NCBI RefSeq assembly: GCF_011046485.1
Contig: NZ_CP049256.1
Span: forward strand, 124,001 to 188,000
DNA from: Microbacterium sp. 4R-513
GTDB lineage: Bacteria; Actinomycetota; Actinomycetes; Actinomycetales; Microbacteriaceae
Reading direction: 5' to 3'
Length of the DNA: 64,000 nucleotides
This document shows positions 15,684-24,023 of this stretch, piece after piece. The notes below the pieces were generated by a model. It ran no database searches, was not told the DNA's origin, and saw nothing but the letters and a program-made list of their open reading frames with translations. The number at the start of each line of letters is the position of its first letter. Position 1 is the stretch's first letter. The translations under genes were made by a program, and so were the position numbers.

Positions 15684-17612
15684 ATGACACCGAGCCCCTC
15701 CCCTCTGACTGCGGCGCTCGCGGAGGCGGAATCCTTCGCGCTCATCGCGCGCGACGGACTCACCGTCGAGCTGCTGACGGGGGACGTCGTCGATGTCGAG
15801 CGGCTCGCCGACATCCCGCTCGCGGATCCCTCGGGCGCACTGCGCGAGGTGCTCGCACTCGTGCCATTCCGCCAGGTCGTCGAGCGCGGGTTCGAATGCC
15901 ACGACGACGGCGCGCCGCTGCGCTGCCTCGTCGTCGAAGGGCACGAGGCGTTCTCGCGGGACGACGCGCTCGACGCGCTCCCCACCGACGCCGTGCCCCT
16001 TCAGGACGCCGGGTTCGACATCTCCGACGAGGACTACGCCGATATCGTCCGCACGGTCATCGCCGACGAGATCGGCCGGGGCGAGGGCGCCAACTTCGTG
16101 ATCCGCCGCGACTTCACGGCCGCCGTCGACGCCGACGCCCGGACGACCGCCCTCACCTGGTTCCGCGCCCTGCTCGAGTACGAGCGGGGGGCGTACTGGA
16201 CGTTCGCCATCGTCACGCCCCGTCACATCGCCGTCGGTGCGAGCCCCGAGGCGCATGTCAGTGCGCGCGCGGGCGTCGTGACGATGAACCCGATCTCGGG
16301 CACATTCCGCCATCCGGAGGGCGGCGCGACGCCCGAGACGCTGAGCGAGTTCCTCGAGTCGACGAAGGAGACCGAAGAGCTGTTCATGGTCGTGGACGAG
16401 GAGCTCAAGATGATGAGCGCCGTCTGCTCGGACGGCGGTCGCATCACCGGCCCGCACCTGAAGGAGATGTCGCGGCTCACGCACACCGAGTATGTGCTGC
16501 GCGGCCGCAGCCGCCTCGACCCGCGCGACATCCTCCGCGAGACGATGTTCGCCCCGACGGTCACCGGCTCGCCCATGCAGAACGCGTGCACCGTCATCAC
16601 GCGCCACGAGCGCACCCCGCGCGGGTACTACTCGGGCGTCGCGGCGCTGTTCACCCCGCGAGCGCAGGCCGCGACTCCCGGCGAGCCGACTCACGATCTG
16701 GATGCGCCGATCCTCATCCGAACCGCCTACCTCGTCGACGGCCGGCTGCGCGTCCCGGTGGGCGCGACCCTCGTGCGCCATTCCGACCCGTACGGCGAGG
16801 TCGGCGAGACGCACGGCAAGGCCGCGGGAGTGCTCGGCGCGATCGGCGCGATCGCCCGCGACACCCCCGTGCCGATCGTGATCGATGAGATCGACGAGGA
16901 TGCCCCGGCTGCCGAGCCGGTCCGTCTGGCCGACGATCCCGAGATCGCCGCGCTCCTCGAGTCGCGCAACGCACGTCTCGCCGCATTCTGGCTGAATCCG
17001 CAGGATGCCGCGGGTGAAGGCCCCTTCGCGGGACGCTCCGCCCTCGTGGTCGACGTCGAGGATCGCTTCACGACGATGCTCGCGCACCAGTTGAGGCACC
17101 TCGGCCTCGAGGTCGGGATCGTCCCCTGGAGCGAGGTCACCGACGCGCAGGTCGACGAGGCGGAGCTCGTCGTCTGCGGGCCGGGACCAGGCGACCCGCG
17201 CGACACGTCGAGCCGCCGCATCCGTCGCATGCACGATGTCGTCGCACGGCGGCGCTCCTCCGGCCGCCCCCTTCTCACGGTGTGCCTGAGCCACCAGATC
17301 CTGGCCGACTCGCTCGGGATGGACCTGGCGCCTCTCGCCCGCCCTCACCAGGGGCTGCAGAAGACCGTGGACGTGTTCGGCGAGCCCGCGTCGATCGGCT
17401 TCTACAACACCTTCACGGCGCGCGTCGCACCGGGCACGACGACGATCGGCGAGACGGAGGTCTCGGCCGATGCCCGGACGGGCGATGTGTACGCGCTCCG
17501 CGGGCCGGGCTTAGCGTCCGTGCAGGGACACCTCGAGTCGATCCTGTCGCGGGATGGGATGACGACCCTCGAGCGCCTCGTGAGCCACGCGCTCACGCCG
17601 GTCGGCGCCTAG
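15684..17612 (+). CDS. trpEG: Anthranilate synthase, fused TrpE-TrpG (PhzE-like architecture)
   Basis: A 642-residue fusion of a chorismate-binding domain and a class I glutamine amidotransferase. The first part (to about 410) carries NPISGTFRHP, KETEELFMVVDEELKMM, the basic HLKEMSRLTHTEY region and TVTGSPMQNACTVITRHE/ RGYYSGVAALF. The second (from about 450) has the oxyanion VVCGPGPGDPRD, the nucleophile Cys in TVCLSHQILA, and His-Glu in VQGHLES, which replaces the more usual FHPES. This architecture is shared by Streptomyces TrpE(G) and by PhzE, the ADIC synthase of phenazine pathways. The Trp attenuator argues for tryptophan synthesis, and no phenazine genes are adjacent. GAAAGG precedes the ATG by 8 nt. 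The frame converges on the sigma factor gene with a 34-bp gap. Confidence 0.85.
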   Translation: MTPSPSPLTAALAEAESFALIARDGLTVELLTGDVVDVERLADIPLADPSGALREVLALVPFRQVVERGFECHDDGAPLRCLVVEGHEAFSRDDALDALPTDAVPLQDAGFDISDEDYADIVRTVIADEIGRGEGANFVIRRDFTAAVDADARTTALTWFRALLEYERGAYWTFAIVTPRHIAVGASPEAHVSARAGVVTMNPISGTFRHPEGGATPETLSEFLESTKETEELFMVVDEELKMMSAVCSDGGRITGPHLKEMSRLTHTEYVLRGRSRLDPRDILRETMFAPTVTGSPMQNACTVITRHERTPRGYYSGVAALFTPRAQAATPGEPTHDLDAPILIRTAYLVDGRLRVPVGATLVRHSDPYGEVGETHGKAAGVLGAIGAIARDTPVPIVIDEIDEDAPAAEPVRLADDPEIAALLESRNARLAAFWLNPQDAAGEGPFAGRSALVVDVEDRFTTMLAHQLRHLGLEVGIVPWSEVTDAQVDEAELVVCGPGPGDPRDTSSRRIRRMHDVVARRRSSGRPLLTVCLSHQILADSLGMDLAPLARPHQGLQKTVDVFGEPASIGFYNTFTARVAPGTTTIGETEVSADARTGDVYALRGPGLASVQGHLESILSRDGMTTLERLVSHALTPVGA

Positions 17613-17646
17613 GCAGCCCAAGGGCGACCCGTCCGGCTGGCACCGC

Positions 17647-18894
17647 TCAGCCGCCGAGGCGCGCGGCGATCAGGCGGCGCTCGGCCTGGTTCGCCGTCAG
17701 CTCCAGCGCGCGCAGGTCGGCCGCCGTCGCCTCGGCGTCCCGCCCGAGCCGGCGCAGCAGGTGCGCGCGGACGGCGTGCCAGAGGTAGTACCCCGACAGG
17801 TCGAGCGCATCCACCTCGGCGAGCGCGGCAGCCGTCCCCTCCACCTCGGAGAGGGCGACCGCCCGGTTCAGCCGCACGAGCTGCGATCGGTCGTAGCGGA
17901 GCAGCATGTCGTAGAGCGTCAGCACCTGCAGCCAGTCGGTGTCGCCCGATGTCGAGGCATCCGCGTGACACGCCGCGATCGCCGCGTGCAGCTGCCAGCG
18001 TCCGGGCCTGCGCAGCATCGCGGCCCGCTCGAGCGACCGGTGCGCCTCGGCGAGCAGCCGCCGGTCCCAGCGGGACCGGTCCTGGTCACCGAGCAGCACG
18101 AGCTCGCCGTCGACGGCTCGCGCGTGCTCCCTCGCGCGATGGAAGAGCAAGAGCGCGCGCAGGCCGTGGGCCTCGGCCTCCCGCGGCAGCGCCGCCGCGA
18201 TGACGCCGGCCAGCCAGACGGCGTCGTCGGCCAGGTCGCGGTCCGCCGACGCGTCGCCTCCGGGCACCAGGTGCGCCTCGCTGTACATGACCGAGACGAC
18301 GGTCAGCACGATGTCGAGCCGCTCGGCGCGATCGCTGCCCTCGGGAACCCGGATCGGGATGCCGGCGGCGCCGATCTTGCGCTTGGCGCGGACGATCCGC
18401 TGGCCGACGGTGGGCTCCGACGAGAGGGTGGCTCTCGCGATCTGAGCCGTCGTGAGTCCGCACACCGCCCGCAGCGTCAGCGCGAGCTGGGCGTCTGGAG
18501 ACAACGCTGGGTGGCAGCATCCGAACAGCAGCGGAAGCCGCTCGTCGATCTCGCGAAGACCGGAGCCCACCGGCTCCTCGGCGAGCAGCGTGAGCTTTTC
18601 CCGGTACCGCTTCTCGCGCCGCATGCGGTCGAGCGCGTTGTGCCGGGCGGCCTGCGTGAGCCACGCGCCGGGACGGGGAGGGATGCCGCGGCCCCGCCAC
18701 TCCCGCAGCGCCTCCTCCACGGCTTCCGCGACGGATTCCTCAGCGAGGTCGAGGTTCCCGAGCGATGCCGTGAGCGCGGCGACGATCCGCCCCGACTCCT
18801 CGCGCACGATGCGGGCGAGTGCGGCGTCCGGCGACGCGGATGCCGCGCCCTCGCGGGCGAAGTCGCCCGGGGACGCGGCATCCGGTGTCGTCAC
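17647..18894 (-). CDS. ECF sigma factor, ECF42 type with C-terminal TPR-like extension
   Basis: A 415-residue extracytoplasmic function sigma factor. Region 2 is seen in EESVAEAVEEALREWRGRGIPPRPGAWLTQAARHNALDRMRREKRY, shown here as its diagnostic stretch split around the WL motif, and region 4 in LTLRAVCGLTTAQIARATL and EPTVGQRIVRAKRKI. The remaining 220 residues form the helical extension typical of the ECF42 group, which takes the place of an anti-sigma factor. The GTG start overlaps the stop of the upstream DGPF gene by GTGA, so the two are coupled. ECF42 members regulate their DGPF partner and are linked to antibiotic or oxidative stress in some species. Confidence 0.88.
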   Translation of the reverse strand: MTTPDAASPGDFAREGAASASPDAALARIVREESGRIVAALTASLGNLDLAEESVAEAVEEALREWRGRGIPPRPGAWLTQAARHNALDRMRREKRYREKLTLLAEEPVGSGLREIDERLPLLFGCCHPALSPDAQLALTLRAVCGLTTAQIARATLSSEPTVGQRIVRAKRKIGAAGIPIRVPEGSDRAERLDIVLTVVSVMYSEAHLVPGGDASADRDLADDAVWLAGVIAAALPREAEAHGLRALLLFHRAREHARAVDGELVLLGDQDRSRWDRRLLAEAHRSLERAAMLRRPGRWQLHAAIAACHADASTSGDTDWLQVLTLYDMLLRYDRSQLVRLNRAVALSEVEGTAAALAEVDALDLSGYYLWHAVRAHLLRRLGRDAEATAADLRALELTANQAERRLIAARLGG

Positions 18895-19259
18895 TGCTCG
18901 AACTGGCTGTAGTCGGTGACCATCGGCCGGATCTCCACGGAGGTCCCCGGCAGGTCGAGCATGGGCCAGGTGCGCGCGATCCCGATGGCCTCGTCGAGGT
19001 CGTCGACATCGAGAACGCTGAAGCCGCCGATGACCTCCTTGGCCTCGGAGAAGGGGCCGTCGGCGACGACGGGTCCTTCCGAGCCGTGCTTCACGGTCGT
19101 CGCGGTGGTGACCGGCTGCAGTTCGGCGCCGCCGTCGGAGATCTTGGCGTCGTACTTCTGGAACCAGTCCCAGACCCGCGTGTAGACCTCCTGCGCGCGC
19201 TCGGGCGGCACCGCATCGTCGAGCTCTGGTGTCGAAGTGAACATGATCACGTACTTCAC
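18891..19259 (-). CDS. DGPF domain protein (YCII-related), ECF42 partner
   Basis: A 122-residue YCII-like protein. MKYVIMFTSTPE at the start and VVADGPFSEAKEVIGGFSVLDVDDLDEAIGIA contain the DGPF motif that names the family; the ferredoxin-like fold is known from structures. The biochemical role is unknown, but genes of this family are coupled to ECF42 sigma factors in many actinobacteria and are their usual targets. The GTG start has GAAAGGA about 9 nt upstream. A TGTCGA hexamer upstream (19326-19321) matches the -35 reported for ECF42 promoters. Confidence 0.88.
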   Translation of the reverse strand: MKYVIMFTSTPELDDAVPPERAQEVYTRVWDWFQKYDAKISDGGAELQPVTTATTVKHGSEGPVVADGPFSEAKEVIGGFSVLDVDDLDEAIGIARTWPMLDLPGTSVEIRPMVTDYSQFEQ

Positions 19260-19302
19260 GGTCGTGGTCCTTTCGTCAGGGGAACCGTTTCACCTCATCA
19301 GC

Positions 19303-19326
19303 GAACGGACAACCCCGATTTCGACA
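19303..19326 (-). promoter_or_regulatory. Candidate ECF42 promoter of the DGPF-sigma operon
   Basis: On the minus strand TGTCGA (19326-19321) is followed after 17 nt by CGCT (19303-19300). The -35 equals the reported ECF42 consensus; the -10 only approximates its CG(A/T)C element. If it works, the sigma factor activates its own operon. Confidence 0.45.
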
Positions 19327-19352
19327 CACGGCCGGAAAAAGTTCTCGACGTC

Positions 19353-20672
19353 CTATGGGCCCAGGATCGAGATCGGATTGAAGATGTCCGCGAGGATCAG
19401 CACGCCGCCCATGACGACGAGCGCGATGACGACGACGAAGGTGACCGGCACGAGCTTCGTCGCATCCACCGGCTTCGGCTCGGGGAGCTTGAACCATCGC
19501 GCCCACGCGCGCTTCAGCCCGTCCCACAGCGCCACGGCCACGTGGCCCCCGTCGAGGGGCAGCAGCGGGATGAGGTTGAACACGAAGAGGGCGATGTTGA
19601 GCGAGGCGAGGAGGCCGAGCATCCCCGACACACGATTGAGGATCGGCGCATCGGCGGCCGAGACCTCCCCGGCGAGGATCCCCGCCCCCACGACGCTGAG
19701 CGGCCCGTTCGGGTCCCGCTCCTGACCCGTCACGAGCGAGACGGCGGCGTCGTAAACCTTGACCGGCAGCTGCCAGATGATCCCGGCGACGGCGCCGACG
19801 TTCTCGAAGGCGGTCTGCGCGCCCGTCCAGATCGGCTGGCGCACGTACTCGACGGTCGGACGAATGCCGACGAAGCCGACTTCTGCCGAGGCGTTCTCGC
19901 CGGTCGCGCCCGTCGCGCTCGCCTCCACCGTCGCAGGGGTCACCGTGAGCGTCTGCTCCTCGCCGCTGCGCTCGACGACCATCGTCAGCGGTTCTCCGGG
20001 GGACTCCCGGATGATCGCGGATGCCTCGGCGAACGTGGATACCGGCGTGCCGTCGACCGACACGATGACGTCACCCGGCTCGATCCCCGCCGCCTCGGAG
20101 GGCGCAGGCGGGTCGTCGGCGGTGCACTGGGTGGAGCCGGCGGCGGGGACGCACTCCGAGAGCCCGGCGACCGTCGTGGTCGCCGTCTGCACGCCGATGC
20201 CGCTGAAGATGATCGTGAAGAGCACGATCGCGAGCAGGAGGTTCATGACCGGTCCGCCGAGCATCACGACGACCCGCTGCCAGACCGGCAGCTTGTAGAA
20301 GACGCGATCGTCGTCGTGGCCCTTGAGCGTCTCGTCGTTCGCGGCCCGCGCATCCTGCACCATCGTCGCGAAGAAGCCGCCGCCCGCACGTCCCTCGCGA
20401 GAGCCGGCCGCGACCGCTGCGCGCTCCTTCGGCGAGGGCGGGTACATGCCCGCCATCGAGATGTAGCCGCCGAGCGGGATGGCCTTGAAGCCGTACTCGG
20501 TCTCGCCGCGCCGGCGCGACCAGATCGTCGGGCCGAAGCCGATCATGTACTGGCCGACGCGCACGCCGAACTTCTTCGCGGGCAGCAGGTGCCCGAGCTC
20601 GTGGAGCGCGATCGACGCGGCGAGGCCGACGACGAGCACGACGACGCCGATGAGGAACGCGATGGCGGTCAC
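19353..20672 (-). CDS. Site-2 protease, M50 family (RseP/Rip1-like)
   Basis: A 439-residue intramembrane zinc metalloprotease. The first helix carries the HExxH motif (ALHELGHLLPAKKFG), followed by RVGQYMIGFGPTIWSRR and KAIPLGGYISMAGM, typical of RseP. A PDZ domain follows around SEAAGIEPGDVIVSVDGTPV, and the third metal ligand is in FNLIPLLPLDGGH near the C-terminus, followed by the last helix. The family cuts membrane-bound anti-sigma factors or signal peptides. The GTG start follows TACCTT by 6 nt; the frame is open far upstream without similarity. dxr usually sits beside it and is here about 3.4 kb away. Confidence 0.93.
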   Translation of the reverse strand: MTAIAFLIGVVVLVVGLAASIALHELGHLLPAKKFGVRVGQYMIGFGPTIWSRRRGETEYGFKAIPLGGYISMAGMYPPSPKERAAVAAGSREGRAGGGFFATMVQDARAANDETLKGHDDDRVFYKLPVWQRVVVMLGGPVMNLLLAIVLFTIIFSGIGVQTATTTVAGLSECVPAAGSTQCTADDPPAPSEAAGIEPGDVIVSVDGTPVSTFAEASAIIRESPGEPLTMVVERSGEEQTLTVTPATVEASATGATGENASAEVGFVGIRPTVEYVRQPIWTGAQTAFENVGAVAGIIWQLPVKVYDAAVSLVTGQERDPNGPLSVVGAGILAGEVSAADAPILNRVSGMLGLLASLNIALFVFNLIPLLPLDGGHVAVALWDGLKRAWARWFKLPEPKPVDATKLVPVTFVVVIALVVMGGVLILADIFNPISILGP

Positions 20673-20678
20673 AGCCCA

Positions 20679-20684
20679 AAGGTA
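20679..20684 (-). promoter_or_regulatory. -10 box of the site-2 protease gene (leaderless)
   Basis: TACCTT on the minus strand, 6 nt before GTG 20672. It sets the start of this gene within a much longer open frame. Confidence 0.6.
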
Positions 20685-20743
20685 CTCGCGCGTGCCTTTG
20701 AGTTGGCCGTGGACGCGGGGCGGCCGATGAGAGGATGGGAGCG

Positions 20744-21385
20744 ATGCCGACCGCCGATCCCCCGCACCGGCTCTCCGCCGCGGTGGCGTCGTCCCGGCCC
20801 GCGCGACAGGTGCGGGCCGTCCGCGGAGTGGCCGCGGCATCCGTCGCCACCGTCGTCGCGGCGACAGCGCACACGCTCGCGGGCGGCGGGCCCCCTCCGC
20901 CGGTCCTCGTCGCCGTCGTGATCCTGCTCGCCTCCCCCGTCGCCGTCGCCCTGGCCGGACGTTCACTCGCGCTGTGGCGCCTCGCGCTCACCGTGCTCGT
21001 CAGCCAGGTGCTCTTCCACATGTCGTTCGCCATCGCAGCGGGTGCCACGGGCGAGCCGGCCCCAGCGCACGCGCATCATCTCGTCGGCCCGGCGTGGGTG
21101 CACACGCCCACCGCCTCGGTCGCGTGGCCGCCCGCCCCGCTCATGGTCGCGGGACACGTCGTCGCGGCGATCGTGACCGTCTTGGCGCTCCATCGGGGGG
21201 AACGGATGCTGCGCGCTCTCGCGCGCGGCGTCCGGGGGCTGGTAGGGCGCGTGGTGGAGATCCCGACACCGGCGTCCCCGCGCAGCGTCAGCCCGGTCCT
21301 CGCCAACGTGCCGGACCTGCGCTCATCGATCCTCTCGTCGGAGAAACCCACGCGGGGTCCGCCGCGGGCCGCGCCCGTGCTCTGA
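20744..21385 (+). CDS. Small membrane protein, possibly copper-related
   Basis: A 213-residue protein with about five hydrophobic segments (for example AAASVATVVAATAHTL, VLVAVVILLASPVAVALAG, LALTVLVSQVLFHMSFA and VAGHVVAAIVTVLAL) and a loop rich in His (PAPAHAHHLVG, AWVHTP). I do not recognise the family with certainty. Genes of this look lie beside YcnI/CopC-type copper proteins in actinobacteria, and a YcnI gene follows 115 bp downstream, so a copper role is a reasonable guess. A GAGGAT box 7 nt before ATG 20744 suggests a leaderless start; ATG 20735 is also in frame and would add three residues. Confidence 0.65.
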   Translation: MPTADPPHRLSAAVASSRPARQVRAVRGVAAASVATVVAATAHTLAGGGPPPPVLVAVVILLASPVAVALAGRSLALWRLALTVLVSQVLFHMSFAIAAGATGEPAPAHAHHLVGPAWVHTPTASVAWPPAPLMVAGHVVAAIVTVLALHRGERMLRALARGVRGLVGRVVEIPTPASPRSVSPVLANVPDLRSSILSSEKPTRGPPRAAPVL

Positions 21386-21499
21386 GCGCGGGCCCTCGCG
21401 ACCCCTCGACATCGGAACGGCCGCACCGGTATCCGATCGTCGTCTCTTCATCCGCACGGCGGGCGATCCGCCGCGCGCACCCAAGACGAAAGAACACTC

Positions 21500-22225
21500 A
21501 TGAACCACTCTTCGCAGACCCCTCACCTCCTCCGGCGACGTACCGCCGTCGTCCTCGGCGGTCTCGTCGCGGGGGCAGCTCTCGCGATGGCGGCGCCGCT
21601 CGCGGCATCCGCACACGTCCACGTCGACCCCGCCACGGCGGAGGCCGGCACGCCCCAGACCCTGACCTTCTCGTTCGCGCACGGGTGCGAAGGATCTCCG
21701 ACGTCGGCCATCGTGATCGACATCCCAGAGACGGTCGCCACGACGACGCCCGTGTCGCAGGGCGGCTGGACCATCCAGCGAGACCTCGGCCCCGACGAGC
21801 AGCCCACACGGGTGACCTTCACGGCAGACACCTCGGTGGAGTCGGGCATCCAGGCATCCGTCGCTCTCGTCATCACGTTCTCGGAGGAGGCCGCCTACTC
21901 CGACGTCGCGTTCCCCGTGACACAGGAATGCGTCACAGGCTCGACGGCCTGGACCGAGGTCGCCACGGACGGCGCCGACCCTGAGACGCTCGAAGCGCCC
22001 GCCCCCGTCGTCGCCGTGGGCGCAGTCGCCGAGGCCGAGGAGCATGGGCAAGGCACGGCGCCGCAGGGGGACTCCACGGACGGCGAAGCTTCGGCTGCGA
22101 CCGCGCCGGCGGCGACCGACGTGAGCACGGCCGATCCCGTCGCCCGCGGGATGGCCGGTGGCGCACTCGTCGCCGGCCTCGCCGCGCTCGTCGTCCTGCT
22201 CGTGCGCGGACGTCGCCAGGTCTGA
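21500..22225 (+). CDS. YcnI family copper-binding protein (DUF1775)
   Basis: A 241-residue exported, membrane-anchored protein. The signal peptide has a basic start (LRRRTAVVLGG) and a cut predicted after ASA, leaving a mature N-terminal His (HVHVDPATAEAG). That residue is the copper ligand of YcnI, which uses a mono-histidine brace. The DUF1775 domain continues through LTFSFAHGCEGSPTSAIVIDIPE and GGWTIQRDL. A flexible Ala/Thr/Asp linker and a C-terminal helix (GGALVAGLAALVVLLVRGRR) anchor it, so the domain faces outside. The 114-bp gap before it has no strong promoter; it may be cotranscribed with the upstream membrane protein. Confidence 0.88.
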   Translation: MNHSSQTPHLLRRRTAVVLGGLVAGAALAMAAPLAASAHVHVDPATAEAGTPQTLTFSFAHGCEGSPTSAIVIDIPETVATTTPVSQGGWTIQRDLGPDEQPTRVTFTADTSVESGIQASVALVITFSEEAAYSDVAFPVTQECVTGSTAWTEVATDGADPETLEAPAPVVAVGAVAEAEEHGQGTAPQGDSTDGEASAATAPAATDVSTADPVARGMAGGALVAGLAALVVLLVRGRRQV

Positions 22226-22358
22226 CGCACTACGGGATCCACCAGAACGGCCGCGGGTGGCGGCCGGAGGTCGGCGGCGTCCGCCGATCGGCCTCCGTCC
22301 ACACTCGCGGCCCCTTCGGATGGGCCTGTCGGGCGCTCGATGAGAGGATTGATGGGCC

Positions 22359-24014
22359 ATGCCGACAGACACCCCCTCGAACCTGCCGCCCGTCCTCCGC
22401 CCCGAGAACCCGCCCGCCCGCTCCCTCGCCGACCTCGCGGAGCGGTTCGCCCGTGAGGTGCGAGGCGACGTCAGCGGACTGCAGCTCACCGGCGTGACCC
22501 TCGCGACCGCGGATCTGCGCCGGGGCGAGGCGTTCGTCGCCATCCAGGGCGTCAACCGCCACGGCGCCGAGTTCGCCCCCGTCGCCGCCGAGAAGGGCGC
22601 CGTCGCGATCGTGACGGATGCCGCCGGAGCAGACCTCGCCGAGCAGGCCCGCCTTCCCGTCGTGGTCGTCGACGACCCCCGGGCGCTCCTCGGCGAGCTG
22701 TCGGCGTGGGTCTACGGCACCGGTCCCGGCGACGACATCCCGCTCCTTTTCGGCACGACCGGCACCAACGGCAAGACGAGCGTCTCGCACCTGCTGGACG
22801 GCATCCTCGAGCAGCTCGGCGTCGTGACGGGGCTGTCCTCGACCGCCGAGCGGCACATCGCGGGCGAGGTCATCGTGTCGAGGCTCACGACGCCCGAGGC
22901 ATCCGAGTTCCACGCCCTCCTCGCGCTCATGCGGGAGCGGGGAGTCGAGGCCGTCGCGGTGGAGGTGAGCGCACAGGCGCTCAGCCGCCACCGCGTCGAC
23001 GGCATCGTGTTCGACGTCGCCGGCTTCACGAATCTCACGCACGACCACCTCGACGACTACGCCGACATGCGGGAGTACTTCGAGGCGAAGCTGCCGCTCT
23101 TCCGCCCGGATCGCTCGCGCCGCGCCGTGATCTCACTCGACTCCACTCCGGGCTTCGAGGTCGTCGACCGCTGCGAGGTGCCGTACGTCACGGTCGGGAC
23201 GCCCGCGATCGCGGCGGACCCGGATGCCGCGGCCGGCGCGGACTGGACGGTCGAGATCGTCGACGAACGCCAGTCCGGCACGGAGTTCGTGCTGCGCGCG
23301 AAGGACGGACGCTCCCTCACGACCGTGGTGCCGGTGATCGGCCGCCACATGGCCGCCAACGCGGGCCTCGCGATCGTCATGATCCTCGAGGGCGGCTACT
23401 CGTGGGACGACATCGTGGCGACGCTCGACGGCGGTGCCATCGAGGCGTATCTCCCCGGCCGCACCCAGCGGGTCTCGGGAGACCGCGGCCCGGCCGTGTA
23501 CGTCGACTTCGGCCACTCCCCCGACGCCTTCGAGAAGACGCTCGCCGCGGTCCGCCACGTCACGCCGGGCAAGGTCGTCATGCTGTTCGGCGCCGACGGC
23601 GATCGCGACGCGACGAAGCGCCACGACATGGGACGCACGGCTGTCGAAGGCAGCGACATCCTCATCATCACCGACCACCACCCCCGCTTCGAGAACCCGG
23701 ACTCGATCCGCGCCACCCTCATCGAGGGTGCCCGCCGCGCGCGGCCCGATGCCGAGATCCTGGAGTTCTCGCCCCCGGAGCGCGCGATCATCGAGGCCGT
23801 GAAGCTCGTCGGCGACGGTGACGCGATCCTGTGGGCGGGTCCCGGGCACCAGGACTACCGCGACATCCGCGGCGTGCGCGCCCCCTACTCGGCACGCGAA
23901 CTCGCCCGTCGGGCGCTCTCGGCGGCGGGCTGGCCCGTGCCGGACCCGCACTGGCCCGTTCCCTACCCGAGCGACTCCACACCGCCGTCCGACCCCACGC
24001 GGCCTATCGACTGA
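22359..24014 (+). CDS. MurE-like Mur ligase (UDP-MurNAc-tripeptide synthetase family)
   Basis: A 551-residue Mur ligase with all three domains. The N-terminal UDP-binding domain includes LTGVTLATADLRRGEAFVAI. The ATPase domain has GTTGTNGKTS and RLTTPEASEFHALLALM; the conserved Lys/His region appears as FTNLTHDHLDDY. The C-terminal domain carries GRTQRVSG and LFGADGDRDATKRHDMG. Where DAP-adding MurE enzymes have DNPRxE, this protein has ITDHHPRFENP, so the third-position amino acid is probably not DAP. It is a single gene outside any dcw cluster. The start at ATG 22359 has a possible -10 (GAGGAT) about 9 nt upstream. It is convergent with dxr. Confidence 0.88.
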   Translation: MPTDTPSNLPPVLRPENPPARSLADLAERFAREVRGDVSGLQLTGVTLATADLRRGEAFVAIQGVNRHGAEFAPVAAEKGAVAIVTDAAGADLAEQARLPVVVVDDPRALLGELSAWVYGTGPGDDIPLLFGTTGTNGKTSVSHLLDGILEQLGVVTGLSSTAERHIAGEVIVSRLTTPEASEFHALLALMRERGVEAVAVEVSAQALSRHRVDGIVFDVAGFTNLTHDHLDDYADMREYFEAKLPLFRPDRSRRAVISLDSTPGFEVVDRCEVPYVTVGTPAIAADPDAAAGADWTVEIVDERQSGTEFVLRAKDGRSLTTVVPVIGRHMAANAGLAIVMILEGGYSWDDIVATLDGGAIEAYLPGRTQRVSGDRGPAVYVDFGHSPDAFEKTLAAVRHVTPGKVVMLFGADGDRDATKRHDMGRTAVEGSDILIITDHHPRFENPDSIRATLIEGARRARPDAEILEFSPPERAIIEAVKLVGDGDAILWAGPGHQDYRDIRGVRAPYSARELARRALSAAGWPVPDPHWPVPYPSDSTPPSDPTRPID

Positions 24015-24023
24015 GGACGCGGG

